A stretch of DNA of 64,000 nucleotides from Actinomyces capricornis (GTDB lineage: Bacteria > Actinomycetota > Actinomycetes > Actinomycetales > Actinomycetaceae), in the NCBI RefSeq assembly GCF_019974135.1, contig NZ_AP025017.1, positions 2,542,001-2,606,000 on the forward strand. Direction: 5' to 3'. Position numbers and translations under genes: made by a program. Positions 26,803 through 36,115 of the stretch are shown one piece after another (the first letter of the stretch is position 1; every line of letters starts with the position of its first letter). A model generated the notes under the pieces. It made no database searches. It was not told the DNA's origin and was given only the letters and a program-made list of their open reading frames with translations.

Positions 26803-27540
26803 ATGTTCATGAAGGTCAAGAATTGGATTAAAGATGGATCGCTCCAGGCGGGTTTAATTCCAGTATATTCAGCAGTGCTTGCCTTCCTTCTTTCTCTAGC
26901 TTTAGACTGGATATTCGGTCGATCTGATCCCTGGTTGGCAGTCGCTTGCGTAGTATCAGTCTTCGTTGTGTATATTCTTACTTCGCTTACAGTCCACGCG
27001 CGCTATGTGGCTCCGGTGGAGCGCGCTTCAAGGCGCATAGATGAACGAGTTGATTTATTTTTAAGAAAGGCGGATTTTGGGGGATTCGAATGGATTGTGG
27101 ATAATGCTTATCTTAAGGCGGTCGAAGCTGGCGAATCGGTGGAGGAAGTGTGGATTGTTTCCGTGGATCTCGCTGGAGATCTTGAGCGTGGAGATTTCGT
27201 AGACGTTGTTCGAAGAAATATTCAACGCGGGGTTAAATATGTGTACTTTATTCCTGATAATAGAGTCAGGTTTTCGAAGGTCGCAGCCCTTAAGGATGTC
27301 TATAAAAGTAACCCTCTTATAAAGGTGCAGTCTCTTAATGGGGATTTCTTTTTTCTTGTCAAGGATCTTGATTTTATCATCTATAACCCCACAGGTAGTT
27401 CTCGGTCTGGGTTTATGGGACTTCCGGTGGATGATGGGCGTGGTCGATGGACGGCAAGGATATCTGACAGCCTTATGGATGTTCTGGTGGGTAAACTTAA
27501 TGAGTTTCTTGAAAATGGTGGGTCGAGCGTGAAGTGGTGA
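26803..27540 (+). CDS. AT-rich unknown membrane protein with soluble domain, possibly PLD-like
   Basis: Protein of 245 residues; base composition and codon use (many A/T-ending codons) are unlike the surrounding genes, a sign of transfer. Two N-terminal helices (about 17-36 and 43-64) are followed by a cytoplasmic domain containing VEEVWIVSVDLAGDLERGD, VVRRNIQRGVKYVYFIPDN and FFFLVKDLDFIIYNP. The pattern 'statement of location - rG.kY.yf.P' resembles phospholipase-D-like fold proteins without a visible HKD motif. No family is assigned with certainty. It starts the accessory island after leuS and faces the OLD-like gene across the IS cluster. ATG 26803 or 26809 could be the start; AAGAAGAAG lies before both. 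Confidence 0.75.
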   Translation: MFMKVKNWIKDGSLQAGLIPVYSAVLAFLLSLALDWIFGRSDPWLAVACVVSVFVVYILTSLTVHARYVAPVERASRRIDERVDLFLRKADFGGFEWIVDNAYLKAVEAGESVEEVWIVSVDLAGDLERGDFVDVVRRNIQRGVKYVYFIPDNRVRFSKVAALKDVYKSNPLIKVQSLNGDFFFLVKDLDFIIYNPTGSSRSGFMGLPVDDGRGRWTARISDSLMDVLVGKLNEFLENGGSSVKW

Positions 27541-27586
27541 TATGGGGTTGGCGATAAAGAAAAGGGGGGTGCCCCTATGCGGTGTG

Positions 27587-28718
27587 TCAAGCGGCGGTTG
27601 CTAGTGGCTGTGCTGGTTGGGGGTTGTAGAGGGTGCCGTCTCTGAGCATTGCGTAGAGGGTGAGGATGCGGCGGTGGGCCAGGGCGAGGATGGCTTGGCC
27701 CAAGGCGTTTGCCCTGGGCGATCTTGCGGTCGTAGTAGGCGCGACTGATGGGGTCGGATCTCAGGGAGGCGAAGGCGGAGCCGAACATGGCTCGCTTGAG
27801 TCTCTTGTTGCCGCCGTGGGAGACGTGCTCGCCGCGGATCGAGGAGCCCGACCTCTTGGTCACGGGTGTCAGACCGGCGTAGGAGGCCAGGTGCGCACCG
27901 GTGTCGAAGGTGCGCCCGAGGGTCTCAGCGATGAACACTGCGGCGGTCCTGACCCCGATCCCGGGCACGGGTGGTCAGGACCTCGTAAAGAGGGTGGGCC
28001 TCCACCAGGGCCTCGACCTGGGTGGCGATGTCACGGCGCTGGGCGTGCAGGGCGATGAGCTGGCGCGCCAGGTGGGGCAGGACGACGCCAGCGGCGTCGG
28101 TCCCCGCGACGGTGAGGGTCTGCTTGGTCAGGGCGCCCATGATCTCCTGCGTCCATGAGGCATGGCGACGAGCCCCGTGAGTCTTGAGCTTGGTGTCAAT
28201 CCTTGTCTTACCCGCCCGCTTGAGCTTGGCTGGAGTGGGCCAGGAGGCGATCACCTCCAGAACGGCGTCGTGCTCGAGCCGGGGGCCCAGGACGGCCTGG
28301 AGTACGGGGTGGATCTGGGTGCACACGGGCCCCGGATACGGTTGGCGGTCTGGTTGACCTGGCGGGCCAGGTCCAGGTCAAAGCCGGTGAGCATGCTCAG
28401 CGCTGCTGCATCCTGGTCACTGGCATTGATGGCTCTCAGGGTGTGGGGCATGGTCCGGGCGGCCTGGGCGATCACCTGAGCATCACGGGCGTCGGTCTTG
28501 GCCTGTCCTGGGGTCAGGTCGGCGATGCGCCTCATGGACAGGCCCGGCAGGTAGCCCACAGTGATGCCCATGTCCTGAGCCACTGCCACGGCCAGGGCCC
28601 CGATGGTGGCGGGCTGGTCGACCACCACCAGGAGGCTTCCGTGGTCCTCCAGCTTCTTGTAGAGGGCTCGTAGACCGGCCTCGTCGTTGGGCAGAGCCTT
28701 GTCGAAGACCTTCGAGCC
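27587..28718 (-). pseudogene. IS110-family transposase, truncated and frameshifted
   Basis: Remains of an IS110 transposase. The DEDD part reads KVFDKALPNDEAGLRALYKK to ADLTPGQAKTDARDAQVIAQ, breaks frame near 28330, continues as QIHPVLQAVLGPRLEHDAV, breaks again near 27960, then gives the C-terminal Transposase_20 block (MPGIGVRTAAVFIAETLG, HLASYAGLTPVTKRSGS, SHGGNKRLKRAMFGSAF) and breaks once more near 27715 before ending LRDGTLYNPQPAQPLATAA. The first 20-30 residues with the first catalytic Asp are missing because the neighbouring IS256 element begins at 28719. Not functional. Confidence 0.85.
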
Positions 28719-30153
28719 TGTCAAGTTTTCTGTGTAAGCGGGTGGGTTAGAGGTAGGGGTTGATGCGGTCGGGGTAGGCGGTGGTGAGTTGGGCCAGGGC
28801 CTGCTTCCAGTTGGTGGTGGTCTGGCCTTCGATGAGGTGGCCCTTGGCACGCCTGTCGGGGGCGCGTTTGCCGGTCTCCTTGGCTCGTTCGTAGGCGCGG
28901 TTGTCCTCGATGTCGCAGATGGTCAGCCACAGCAGCTTGGTGGCGGCTTCGTCGGAAGGGAAGTGGCCTCGGTTCTTGGTGACCTTGCGCCGCTGGTAGT
29001 TCAGCGACTCGATACTATTAGTGGTGTAGATCACTCGTCGCAGGGCCGGGGGGAAAGCCAGGAAAGGGGTGAACCGTTCCCAAGCCCGCTCCCAGGTCGC
29101 CGCGGTCTGGGGGTACTTACCGCCCAGGTCGCTGGAGGCGAAGTCCTCCAGGGCCTGCCAGGCGGCCTCCTGATTGGGGGCGGTGTAGACCGGCTTGAGG
29201 GCCGCGGCGACCTTCCTGCGATCGGCGTAGGACACAAAGCGCATGGAGGCCCTGATCAGGTGGTACCCGCGCAGGTCTGGACCACTGAGTCGGGCCAGGT
29301 CGCTTCGATGGCCTCGGGCAAGCCTGTTAGCCCATCACAGCATACGATCAGCACGTCAGACACGCCCCGGTTGGCCAGATCGGCGCATACGTGGGCCCAG
29401 AAGGAAGCTCCCTCGTCGGCCCGGGGCCCAGATGCTTAAGGCACATGCTTGATGCCCTCCATATCCACGCCGATGGCGATATGAGCGGCACGATTGGCCA
29501 CCCGATTGCCCTGGCGGATCTTGATCCTGATGGCATCCAGGTAGACCACCGGGTAGAAGGCCTCCAGCGGGCGCTGCTGCCAGTCCATGACCGCCCCAGC
29601 GCACCGCGTCAGTGATCCTGGGGTGATCGTCGCACTGGACAGGTCCACCCCCAGCGTCTTACGCAGGTGATGGGAGATGTCGCGCACTTCTCAATCCCCC
29701 CGGGCGTACCAGGCCTGGTGATTCACACGCATCCAACCCGTCCATCGGGCGCTGGCCCTTGCGCACCAGGCGCGGGGTAAAGCTCCCCGCCCGGTCCCGG
29801 GGGACCTCGATCTCGAAGGACCCCACCTCCGAATCGATGGTCTTAGTGGTGGTGCCATTGCGGGCGTTACCCCTGGCCTCGGTGGTGGGCTCGCCCTTGG
29901 CATAGCCCAGGTGGTCACCTGGCTCGGCGCGCAGCCCGGCCTCCAAGGACTCCTTGAGCAGTGCGGGCAGCAGCCCGTCCTGACCAGTCAGAGGCGTCGA
30001 GCCCTCACGGATCTGGGCCAACAGCCCATCAAGAGCACCACAGTCCCGAAGCTCAGCAGCCACCTGAGCACCAGAAGCAGGAACAGTCTTGTCATCCATC
30101 ACAGTCATCAGTGTGCCAGTCCTTCCAAGAGGGCTTACACAGAACAGTTAACA
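28719..30153 (-). mobile_element. decayed IS256-family insertion sequence with terminal inverted repeats
   Basis: 1435 bp bounded by 21-bp imperfect inverted repeats: 28719-28739 and 30133-30153 match at 18 of 21 positions (GCTTACACAGAA at the inner part). It cuts into the IS110 gene on its left side. The 8-bp flanks (TTCGAGCC and CGCCCAGA) are not a duplication, so the element moved with rearrangement or its right flank was lost. Confidence 0.8.
28747..30108 (-). pseudogene. IS256-family transposase, frameshifted
   Basis: Mutator-type transposase in at least three frames. N-terminus from 30108: DGLLAQIREGSTPLTGQDGL, SFEIEVPRDRAGSFTPRLV. Middle frame: DISHHLRKTLGVDLSSATIT and VYLDAIRIKIRQGNRVANRA (first catalytic Asp). 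C-terminal frame: [60 protein letters not shown] with the catalytic Glu, ending DRINPYL. Breaks lie near 29700 and 29440. The pieces cover the whole family length, so this is a recent decay of a full element. Confidence 0.85.
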
Positions 30154-30203
30154 CGCCCAGACCTTCCGCCCGTGGTCAAGTCTTTTTGTGTGGTGTAAGT
30201 GTT

Positions 30204-31463
30204 CTATCGGGTGATGGTGGTCGCTGTGGGTTGGTCGGTGGTCAGGGTGGTGGCGAGTTGGTTCATTGAGGTCTGGGAGAGGTAGCGGCGTTCGGCGTAG
30301 CGCCATTCCTCGTGCTGCTCGAGCAGGATGGCGCCGATGAGGCGGGTGGCGCTGTCTCGATCGGGGAAGACCTGGACGACGTCGGCGCGGCGCTTGATCT
30401 CGCGGTTGAGGCGCTCGATGGGGTTGTTGGACCAGATCTTCTGCCAGTGCTCGCGGGGCATGGCGGCGAAGGCGGTCAGGTCGCTCTGGGCGTCGGTGAG
30501 CATCTGGGCGACCTGGGGGAAGGACTCGCTCAGGGAGTCAACGACCTTGCTGTACTGCGCTGCCACGGCCTGGGGGGTGGTTTGGGCGTAGACGGTGGAG
30601 ATCAGGGCGTTGACCGGCTTGGAGTGGGCTGAGCCCACGGTGTGGGTGACGTTGCGGGCGAAGTGCACGCGGCACCGCTGCCAGGCCGCGCCCGGCAGGA
30701 TCGCCTTGACCGCGGCCCTCAGGCCGGCGTGGGCGTCACTGGTGACCAGTGCGACCCCCAGCGGGTCGGTTGGGCTGGAGATCCTCAATCCCCGCTGGCG
30801 CAGGGAGCGCAGGAAACCGGTCCAGAAGTCGGTGGTCTCGGCGTCCCCGAGGGCCATGCCCAGGATCTCGCGGTTACCGGACCCGGACACGCCGGTAGCC
30901 ACCACCATGGCCTGGGAGACGACCCGGCGCCCGATGCGCACGTCCAGGTAGGTGGCGTCCAGGAACAGGTAGGGGAACCAGTCGTGGTCCAGCGGGCGTG
31001 AGATGAACTCCCCGACGGCCTCGTCGAGCTCCTTGCAGATCCGCGAGACCGTCGAGCGGGAGATCCCCGACTCGCAGCCCAGGGCCCGCACCAGGTCGTC
31101 GACCTTGCGGGTGGAGACCCCCTCGACCCAGGCGGTGGCGATCACCGCGTACAGGGCCTTGTCGACCCGCCTGCGAGGGTTGAGCAGCGAGGGGTAGAAG
31201 GACCCGGTGCGCAGCTTGGGGATGGCCAGCTCAATGCTTCCGGCAGTGGTGTCCAAGGTCTTGGCGCGCTTGCCGTTACGCCTGTTGGTGCGCTGCTCGG
31301 TGCGCTCATAGGGCGCCGCGCCGATCACGGCGGCGGCCTCGGCGTCCACCAGGTCCTGCAGGCCGGCCTGCAGCATCCGGCGGAACACCTCGTCATGGGC
31401 CAGGCCGGGGTCGTCCAGGACTTCCCGGATCAGCACGGACACGGCAGACTGGTTCTTGGGCAT
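30204..31463 (-). CDS. IS256-family transposase, apparently intact
   Basis: Protein of 419 residues, full length for the family and uninterrupted. Motifs: AHDEVFRRMLQAGLQDLVDA, ELAIPKLRTGSFYPSLLNPR, SRSTVSRICKELDEAV, YLFLDATYLDVRIGRRVVSQ with the first Asp, ALVTSDAHAGLRAAVKAILP with the second, and WSNNPIERLNREIKRRADVV with the Glu. It belongs to a different subgroup from the adjacent decayed IS256 element. ATG 31463 has AAGGAG in front, but that ATG lies in a 14-bp stem. The ends of this element could not be defined: no convincing inverted repeats were found. Confidence 0.93.
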   Translation of the reverse strand: MPKNQSAVSVLIREVLDDPGLAHDEVFRRMLQAGLQDLVDAEAAAVIGAAPYERTEQRTNRRNGKRAKTLDTTAGSIELAIPKLRTGSFYPSLLNPRRRVDKALYAVIATAWVEGVSTRKVDDLVRALGCESGISRSTVSRICKELDEAVGEFISRPLDHDWFPYLFLDATYLDVRIGRRVVSQAMVVATGVSGSGNREILGMALGDAETTDFWTGFLRSLRQRGLRISSPTDPLGVALVTSDAHAGLRAAVKAILPGAAWQRCRVHFARNVTHTVGSAHSKPVNALISTVYAQTTPQAVAAQYSKVVDSLSESFPQVAQMLTDAQSDLTAFAAMPREHWQKIWSNNPIERLNREIKRRADVVQVFPDRDSATRLIGAILLEQHEEWRYAERRYLSQTSMNQLATTLTTDQPTATTITR

Positions 31464-31518
31464 CGTGGGGACACTCCTTGTGAATCTTGGTCGACGAACA
31501 CGGACCCCACGATGCCCA
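31457..31518 (-). promoter_or_regulatory. hairpin sequestering the IS256 transposase start codon
   Basis: 31457-31470 and 31505-31518 are perfect 14-nt complements. In the transposase mRNA the 3' arm contains the ATG start codon while AAGGAG lies in the 34-nt loop. Such 5' fold-backs in other insertion sequences block translation of read-through transcripts; here the function is inferred. Confidence 0.6.
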
Positions 31519-31939
31519 CCCCAGCACCCCCGGCTGGCCAAGCCCCGCAGGAATTACCACCACACTACGAGACGCACCCCCGCCCGTCCCGGGTCAGTGC
31601 TGTCGCCCAGTGCTCGTTGCCGACGCCCGGTGCCGACGAAGACCTCAATATCCTCGATGTCCATGCGCCCTACAACGCCTCTCGTGCTCGTGACACGGCC
31701 AGCGCGTGAGCAGACGGTTCCGCACCCACGCCTGCGAAAGACCTCGCCGCACAACGGCGGGTCGTTCCCCTGATCAGCGGTCACCCTCTGCCCGCCACCA
31801 CCGGTGACAACACCCCCCGGATCATTGGGTAGACAGGGGCAAGACATCATGCCGGAGGCGGCTGGCCCGGCCCCGGACCACCCAGGACCACCAACAAGGT
31901 AACGGGCGTGGGTAGGGGCATGCGGGGCCTGGGGGCACA
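31519..31939. other. non-coding remnant between IS elements
   Basis: No credible coding sequence; open frames here are short and lack recognisable domains. Composition is GC-rich like old mobile-element debris. Nothing else seen. Confidence 0.4.
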
Positions 31940-31978
31940 GTGGTGTGTATGAACAACATCTACTTGCTCCGGTCAGGC

Positions 31979-32137
31979 CCCGCACGGGTGTCCTATCGTG
32001 CCACGCTTGATGTGCCTGTTTTTTCCACTGCCCGTACCATCAGCGCCTGGCTGGCTGCCCACCGCAATGCCCATGACATCCGGCCTGGCCAGCGGACGGC
32101 GACTAGCTGGGTCCAAGTGGTGCTGGCGGGGCGCTAG
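31979..32137 (+). pseudogene. IS5-like transposase N-terminal fragment
   Basis: The frame reads VSYRATLDVPVFSTARTISA, then WLAAHRNAHDIRPGQRTATS and stops at AGR. YRATLDVP...LAAHR....R.G.RA.T..QAVL is the usual N-terminus of actinobacterial IS5-type transposases; the catalytic domain is absent. Identified by eye only. Confidence 0.5.
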
Positions 32138-32146
32138 CTCATCGAG

Positions 32147-32327
32147 GCCACCGACATGCCGGTCTACCTCGCCGATCCCCACGGCCCGGCAATCAGGCTC
32201 CAACGAGAACACAGGTGGACTGATCCGCCAGGACCTGCCCAAAGGCCCCCCCCATCCCCAGTACCAGCTCTACCCCACCACCATCGCTGAAGAACTCAAT
32301 GAACGCCCCCGAGCCACCCCGGACTAG
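32147..32327 (+). pseudogene. IS30-family transposase C-terminal fragment, frameshifted
   Basis: ATDMPVYLADPHGP in one frame passes, by a +1 shift near 32187, into RQSGSNENTGGLIRQDLPKG and IAEELNERPRATPD. The N-E-N-T-x-G-L-x-R-Q motif with catalytic Glu is diagnostic of IS30 transposases, as is NxRPR. Only the C-terminal 60 residues survive. Confidence 0.7.
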
Positions 32328-32434
32328 CCCCCCGCCAAGCCCTCGAACGCCTCCTCGCTGCTCCCACCCCTTGACACTAGGCACAAGAAGTGATGAGAAT
32401 AAACAATGAGAGTGGTTTAGGGTGAAGCTATATT

Positions 32435-33964
32435 TCACTCCCTAATTCCTTGAGACACGAGGCAGGGGAGTGCTCCTTCCCACATTCGTTCCACTTTTTC
32501 CGGGAAACTATCGCACCAAATCGTTATAAATGCTCTTTCAACGGTGTCGGTTGGTAGGAAGTCTAAATCTTCTGCTATCTGTGCGAATAGCAGGTGAGGG
32601 TCTCGGCATGTGGACCGACGCGTCTCTATTGATTTCTTTACCTGAGTTTGCGAGTCTGTGTCTAGTGTCAATCGTTGCGTAAGTTTCCCGAGAATCTGAG
32701 TTAGTTTAGCGTAAACATCCTCGAATATCTCGACTTCCGGATGGGAATCGCCGGGACAAAACACAGTCGAGGTAAACTTCAAATCACCTGCTTTTATTTC
32801 TTTTGTAGAGAATTTCGAGTTGTTTTTCATGTCGCCATCTAGTAGTGCAATTGCAGGAAAGGATGAAGTTGGATTACTGTTGTGGTAGGCGACATGCTGA
32901 TATGCAGAGTCAGCTCCACTCATGTGATGAATTTCTATGGAGGATCTTTTCACACCTTGCGATTTCAGTTTTCGTAAAGTTATATCCGCTAGAACAGCAC
33001 CAAAACTGTCTTCTGTGAAAACTGCTGCCTGACACTCTACTTCTCCTGTCAGAGTGCGGAGAGCTTCGATGTCAAGTTTCCCTTGCTTTACCTTCCCGTC
33101 GTAACATGACCAAACTGCATCGTCTGGAAGTGCCTCTAGTGCTGCATTGGAATGCGTCGTGAAAACGACTTGGGTTGACTTTCTCTTAGCGACATCTATT
33201 AGATATTCAACTAATCTCCTCACCGCTAACGGATGGAGGCCATTTTCGATCTCCTCGATCAACATCAAACACCCATCCTGTGCTTCCTCGATTTCTGATA
33301 CGATTCTAATTATACTTGCTTCCCCGGCTCCGAAATGAAATTCAGAGTACCCTACACTCGAGGTTGACTCGTCGCGCATGGCAAAGATTTTCGTCTTAGT
33401 TTTATCTGCGCTGATACTTAGGTAGTTGTCCGCATTCTTTCCCAAGATTTTCTGAACCGCATCGACAATTGCTTGCGAAAAAGTGTGCTCTTCAGATCCC
33501 TTGAAGTTGTTTCCAATGAATGGGTTTAGGTTCTTTCGTTCTGTTGCAGGAAGTGTCCTATCGATGCCAATTACTAGTACTGAACGGGTTAATGCGTCTC
33601 GATTCCATTTTGCCTGACGGAAACTTGCGGTTCGAGTTATCGACGTTCCAGACTTCATGTTTTCGCTAAGCGCGGTATACTCTATTTTCCAATTTTGCAT
33701 GGAGTCATCGTAGCGCCCGCTTTTTGCAAAAAAACGTCTAGGTGACACGGACTTATAAAGCAAGCCAGCCGCTCCAAGAACTGTGGTTTTTCCTGACCCG
33801 TTGGGGCCAATCAGAGCGGTAACTGGAAAATCAAAGGTAATCTCAGTATCACTGAACCCTCGAATTTTAACAAGACGCATTGACTTTAGGTATTCTGCAT
33901 ATTTATTTCTGCGAACTCTTTCTGAGAGGTCGTTGATCTGAGATGGGCGAATTTCTGATTTCAT
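32435..33964 (-). CDS. OLD-like ATPase with TOPRIM-like C-terminus, AT-rich, candidate defence gene
   Basis: Protein of 509 residues, clearly AT-rich with codon use unlike its neighbours. SMC/ABC-type AAA ATPase: Walker A IGPNGSGKTT at 52-61, ABC-like signature FHFGAGEASI, Walker B LMLIEEIENGLHP near 235, and VVFTTHSNAALEAL with the switch His. The C-terminal part has AAVFTEDSFGAVLAD near 316 and AIALLDGDMKNN near 372, matching the Glu and DxD positions of TOPRIM nuclease domains. This layout is that of OLD/overcoming-lysogeny-type proteins, many of which protect against phage. AAGGA precedes the ATG. No clear partner gene adjoins, which fits the stand-alone class; phage defence is an inference. 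Confidence 0.8.
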   Translation of the reverse strand: MKSEIRPSQINDLSERVRRNKYAEYLKSMRLVKIRGFSDTEITFDFPVTALIGPNGSGKTTVLGAAGLLYKSVSPRRFFAKSGRYDDSMQNWKIEYTALSENMKSGTSITRTASFRQAKWNRDALTRSVLVIGIDRTLPATERKNLNPFIGNNFKGSEEHTFSQAIVDAVQKILGKNADNYLSISADKTKTKIFAMRDESTSSVGYSEFHFGAGEASIIRIVSEIEEAQDGCLMLIEEIENGLHPLAVRRLVEYLIDVAKRKSTQVVFTTHSNAALEALPDDAVWSCYDGKVKQGKLDIEALRTLTGEVECQAAVFTEDSFGAVLADITLRKLKSQGVKRSSIEIHHMSGADSAYQHVAYHNSNPTSSFPAIALLDGDMKNNSKFSTKEIKAGDLKFTSTVFCPGDSHPEVEIFEDVYAKLTQILGKLTQRLTLDTDSQTQVKKSIETRRSTCRDPHLLFAQIAEDLDFLPTDTVERAFITIWCDSFPEKVERMWEGALPCLVSQGIRE

Positions 33965-34021
33965 CGTGTTCCTTTTCCTTTGCGTTGCTTCTAGCGTGTC
34001 GCCTTGTTTCGATTCTGGACG

Positions 34022-36103
34022 TTACCGCCGTCGCAGGGTGCCGAAGATGGAGCGGGTGATCTCCCGGGTGATCTGGCGGCCCACCGAGCCGATGGTCCTC
34101 TCGATCTCCCGGTTGCGGCGCTGGGCGGCGCGCTCGGCCTCCCGCTGACGGCGCTCGGCCTCCTTAGCGGCCTCGCGCTCCAGCCGCTCAGCCTCCTTCT
34201 GGCGCTGAGCCGCCTCCTTCTCCGCAGCCTTCTGGGCGGCGGCCTCGGCCTTGGCCGCCTCCTTGGCGGCCTCCTCCGCGGCGCGCGCCTCCTCGGCGGC
34301 CTGGGCATCGGCCGCCACGCGGCTGGCCAGCAGCTCGTAGGCGGACTCGTTGTCCACCGTCGTCGCGTACTTCGAGGCCAGGGCCGAGGAGGACAGCACC
34401 TGGGCCACGGTGGCCTCCTGGGCCGGGCCCATGACGGCGGCGGGGGCGTTGACGACCACGGGGGCCACGGGCGCGGGTCGGCCCTTCTCATCCAGGACAC
34501 TGACCACCGCCTGGCCCGTGCCCAGGCTGGTGAGCACCTGGCTGAGGTTCAGGGGGCTGGTGGGGAAGGTGGAGACTGCCTTCTTCAGGTTCGCCGCATC
34601 GGCCGGGGTGTGGGCGCGCAGGGCGTGCTGGATCCGCGAGCCCAGCTGGGCCAGGACCTCGTCGGGCACATCCGTGGGGGACTGGGTGATGAAGACGATG
34701 CCCACCCCCTTGGAGCGGATGAGGCGCACGGTGCGCACCACTGCCTCCAGGAAGGCCTTGGTGGCGCCGGAGAAGAGGAGGTGGGCCTCGTCGAAGAAGA
34801 ACACCATCGTGGGCTTGTCCGGATCGCCCACCTCGGGCAGGGTCTCGAAGAGCTCGGCCAGCAGCCACATGAGGAAGGTGGAGAACAGCGTGCCCTGGGA
34901 CTGGATGTCGGCCAGCTCCAGGGCGGAGATGAGGCCGCGCCCGTCGGGGGCGGTGCGCATGAGGTCGCGCACGTCCAGGGCGGGCTCGCCGAAGAAGGCG
35001 TCCCCGCCGGCCGCCTCCAGGGCGGCGATCTGGCGCAGGATGACCCCGGCCGTGGCCGCCGAGACCCCTCCGATGGTCTTGAGCTCGGCCTTGCCGGCAT
35101 CCGTGTTCGTCAGGTAGTCCACGACGGCGCGCAGGTCCTTGAGGTCCAGTAGCGCCAGGCCCTGGGCGTCGGCCCAGTGGAAGACGAGTTGGAGGGCGGA
35201 GGCCTGCGTGTCGTTGAGGTCCAGGACCCGCGAGAGCAGGATCGGCCCGAACTCGGTGACCGTGGTGCGGATCGGGGTGCCCTTGACCGCCCCGTCCTGG
35301 GCGCCGCCGCCCAGGGTGAACAGCTCCAGGGGGAAGGACTGGGGAGCCCACTGCTGGCCGGTGGCGGCCGTGCGGGCGGTGAGCCTGTCACTGGTGGTGC
35401 CCGGTTCGGCCAGGCCCGTGAGGTCTCCCTTGATGTCGGACAGGAAGACCGGGACACCCGCAGCGCTCAGCCCCTCCGCCAGCAGCTGGAGGGTGCGGGT
35501 CTTACCGGTTCCTGTGGCGCCCGCCACCAGGGCGTGGCGGTTGAGCAGCCCCAGGGGGATGCCGACCGACAGGCCGGCCACGGGTGCGGGCTCGCCCTCG
35601 GCCTGGGTGTCGAGGTAGGTGCCCACCGGCAGGGTCGGGGCGGAGAAGGAGTAGCCGTCGCGGACCTGGGCGGCGTAGCTCGATGGCGCTGGCTCGTGCG
35701 AGGGCGCGGCACCTTCCGATGGCGCTGTGGACTCTGCTGGAGCGGCCGCAGGGGGCTCCGACGGCGTCGCGGCTGGCCGGGCGGCGGCCTCGGCGCCTGG
35801 GGCCTCGACCGCAGGGTGCTCAGCGGGCTGCTGCGCCTCCTCGGCGGGCTCCTGCTCAGCGGGCGGCGGGCTGCCCGCTACGGCTTGCGCTGCGGCCTCG
35901 CCCGCCTCAGAGGCGCGCTCGGCCGCACCGGCGCCGTCGTCGGCATCGGCGGTTTGGTCGTCGGATGGGGCATCGGGCGTGGCCCCGGAGGCGATCGCGG
36001 CGTCGAGGGCGGCTTGGGCGGCGGCTGCCTTGGCTGCGGCGGCCTCAGCGGCGGCCTGCGCGGCCTCGGCCTTGAGGCGTGCGATATCAGCGGAGTCGGT
36101 CAT
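34022..36103 (-). CDS. HerA-like ATPase, DUF853 family
   Basis: Protein of 693 residues. N-terminal 150 residues are Ala/Glu/Pro-rich and start with a helical coil (IARLKAEAAQAAAEAAAAKA). The RecA-like ATPase domain has Walker A VAGATGTGKTRTLQLLAEGL near 190 and Walker B VFFFDEAHLLFSG near 432, plus the arginine-finger region QSPTDVPDEVLAQLGSRIQH. The C-terminus is a long charged coil (EAERLEREAAKEAERRQRE) ending FGTLRRR. DUF853 proteins are double-stranded DNA translocase-like ATPases of unknown role in many bacteria. Common in GC-rich hosts, so it probably marks the resident side of the island border. Confidence 0.9.
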   Translation of the reverse strand: MTDSADIARLKAEAAQAAAEAAAAKAAAAQAALDAAIASGATPDAPSDDQTADADDGAGAAERASEAGEAAAQAVAGSPPPAEQEPAEEAQQPAEHPAVEAPGAEAAARPAATPSEPPAAAPAESTAPSEGAAPSHEPAPSSYAAQVRDGYSFSAPTLPVGTYLDTQAEGEPAPVAGLSVGIPLGLLNRHALVAGATGTGKTRTLQLLAEGLSAAGVPVFLSDIKGDLTGLAEPGTTSDRLTARTAATGQQWAPQSFPLELFTLGGGAQDGAVKGTPIRTTVTEFGPILLSRVLDLNDTQASALQLVFHWADAQGLALLDLKDLRAVVDYLTNTDAGKAELKTIGGVSAATAGVILRQIAALEAAGGDAFFGEPALDVRDLMRTAPDGRGLISALELADIQSQGTLFSTFLMWLLAELFETLPEVGDPDKPTMVFFFDEAHLLFSGATKAFLEAVVRTVRLIRSKGVGIVFITQSPTDVPDEVLAQLGSRIQHALRAHTPADAANLKKAVSTFPTSPLNLSQVLTSLGTGQAVVSVLDEKGRPAPVAPVVVNAPAAVMGPAQEATVAQVLSSSALASKYATTVDNESAYELLASRVAADAQAAEEARAAEEAAKEAAKAEAAAQKAAEKEAAQRQKEAERLEREAAKEAERRQREAERAAQRRNREIERTIGSVGRQITREITRSIFGTLRRR

Positions 36104-36109
36104 GATGCC

Positions 36110-36115
36110 ATCGTA
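36110..36115 (-). promoter_or_regulatory. -10 element of a leaderless transcript (HerA-like gene)
   Basis: TACGAT on the minus strand ends exactly 6 nt (GGCATC) before the ATG at 36103, and no ribosome site is present. Confidence 0.6.

Noticed and set aside
28719..30153. Target-site duplication around the decayed IS256
   Set aside because: The 8-bp flanks differ, so none could be supported.
30154..31600. Terminal inverted repeats of the intact IS256 element
   Set aside because: Only weak similarity between the two sides (for example CTTGGTCGAC against AAGTCTTT-like sequence); ends left undefined.
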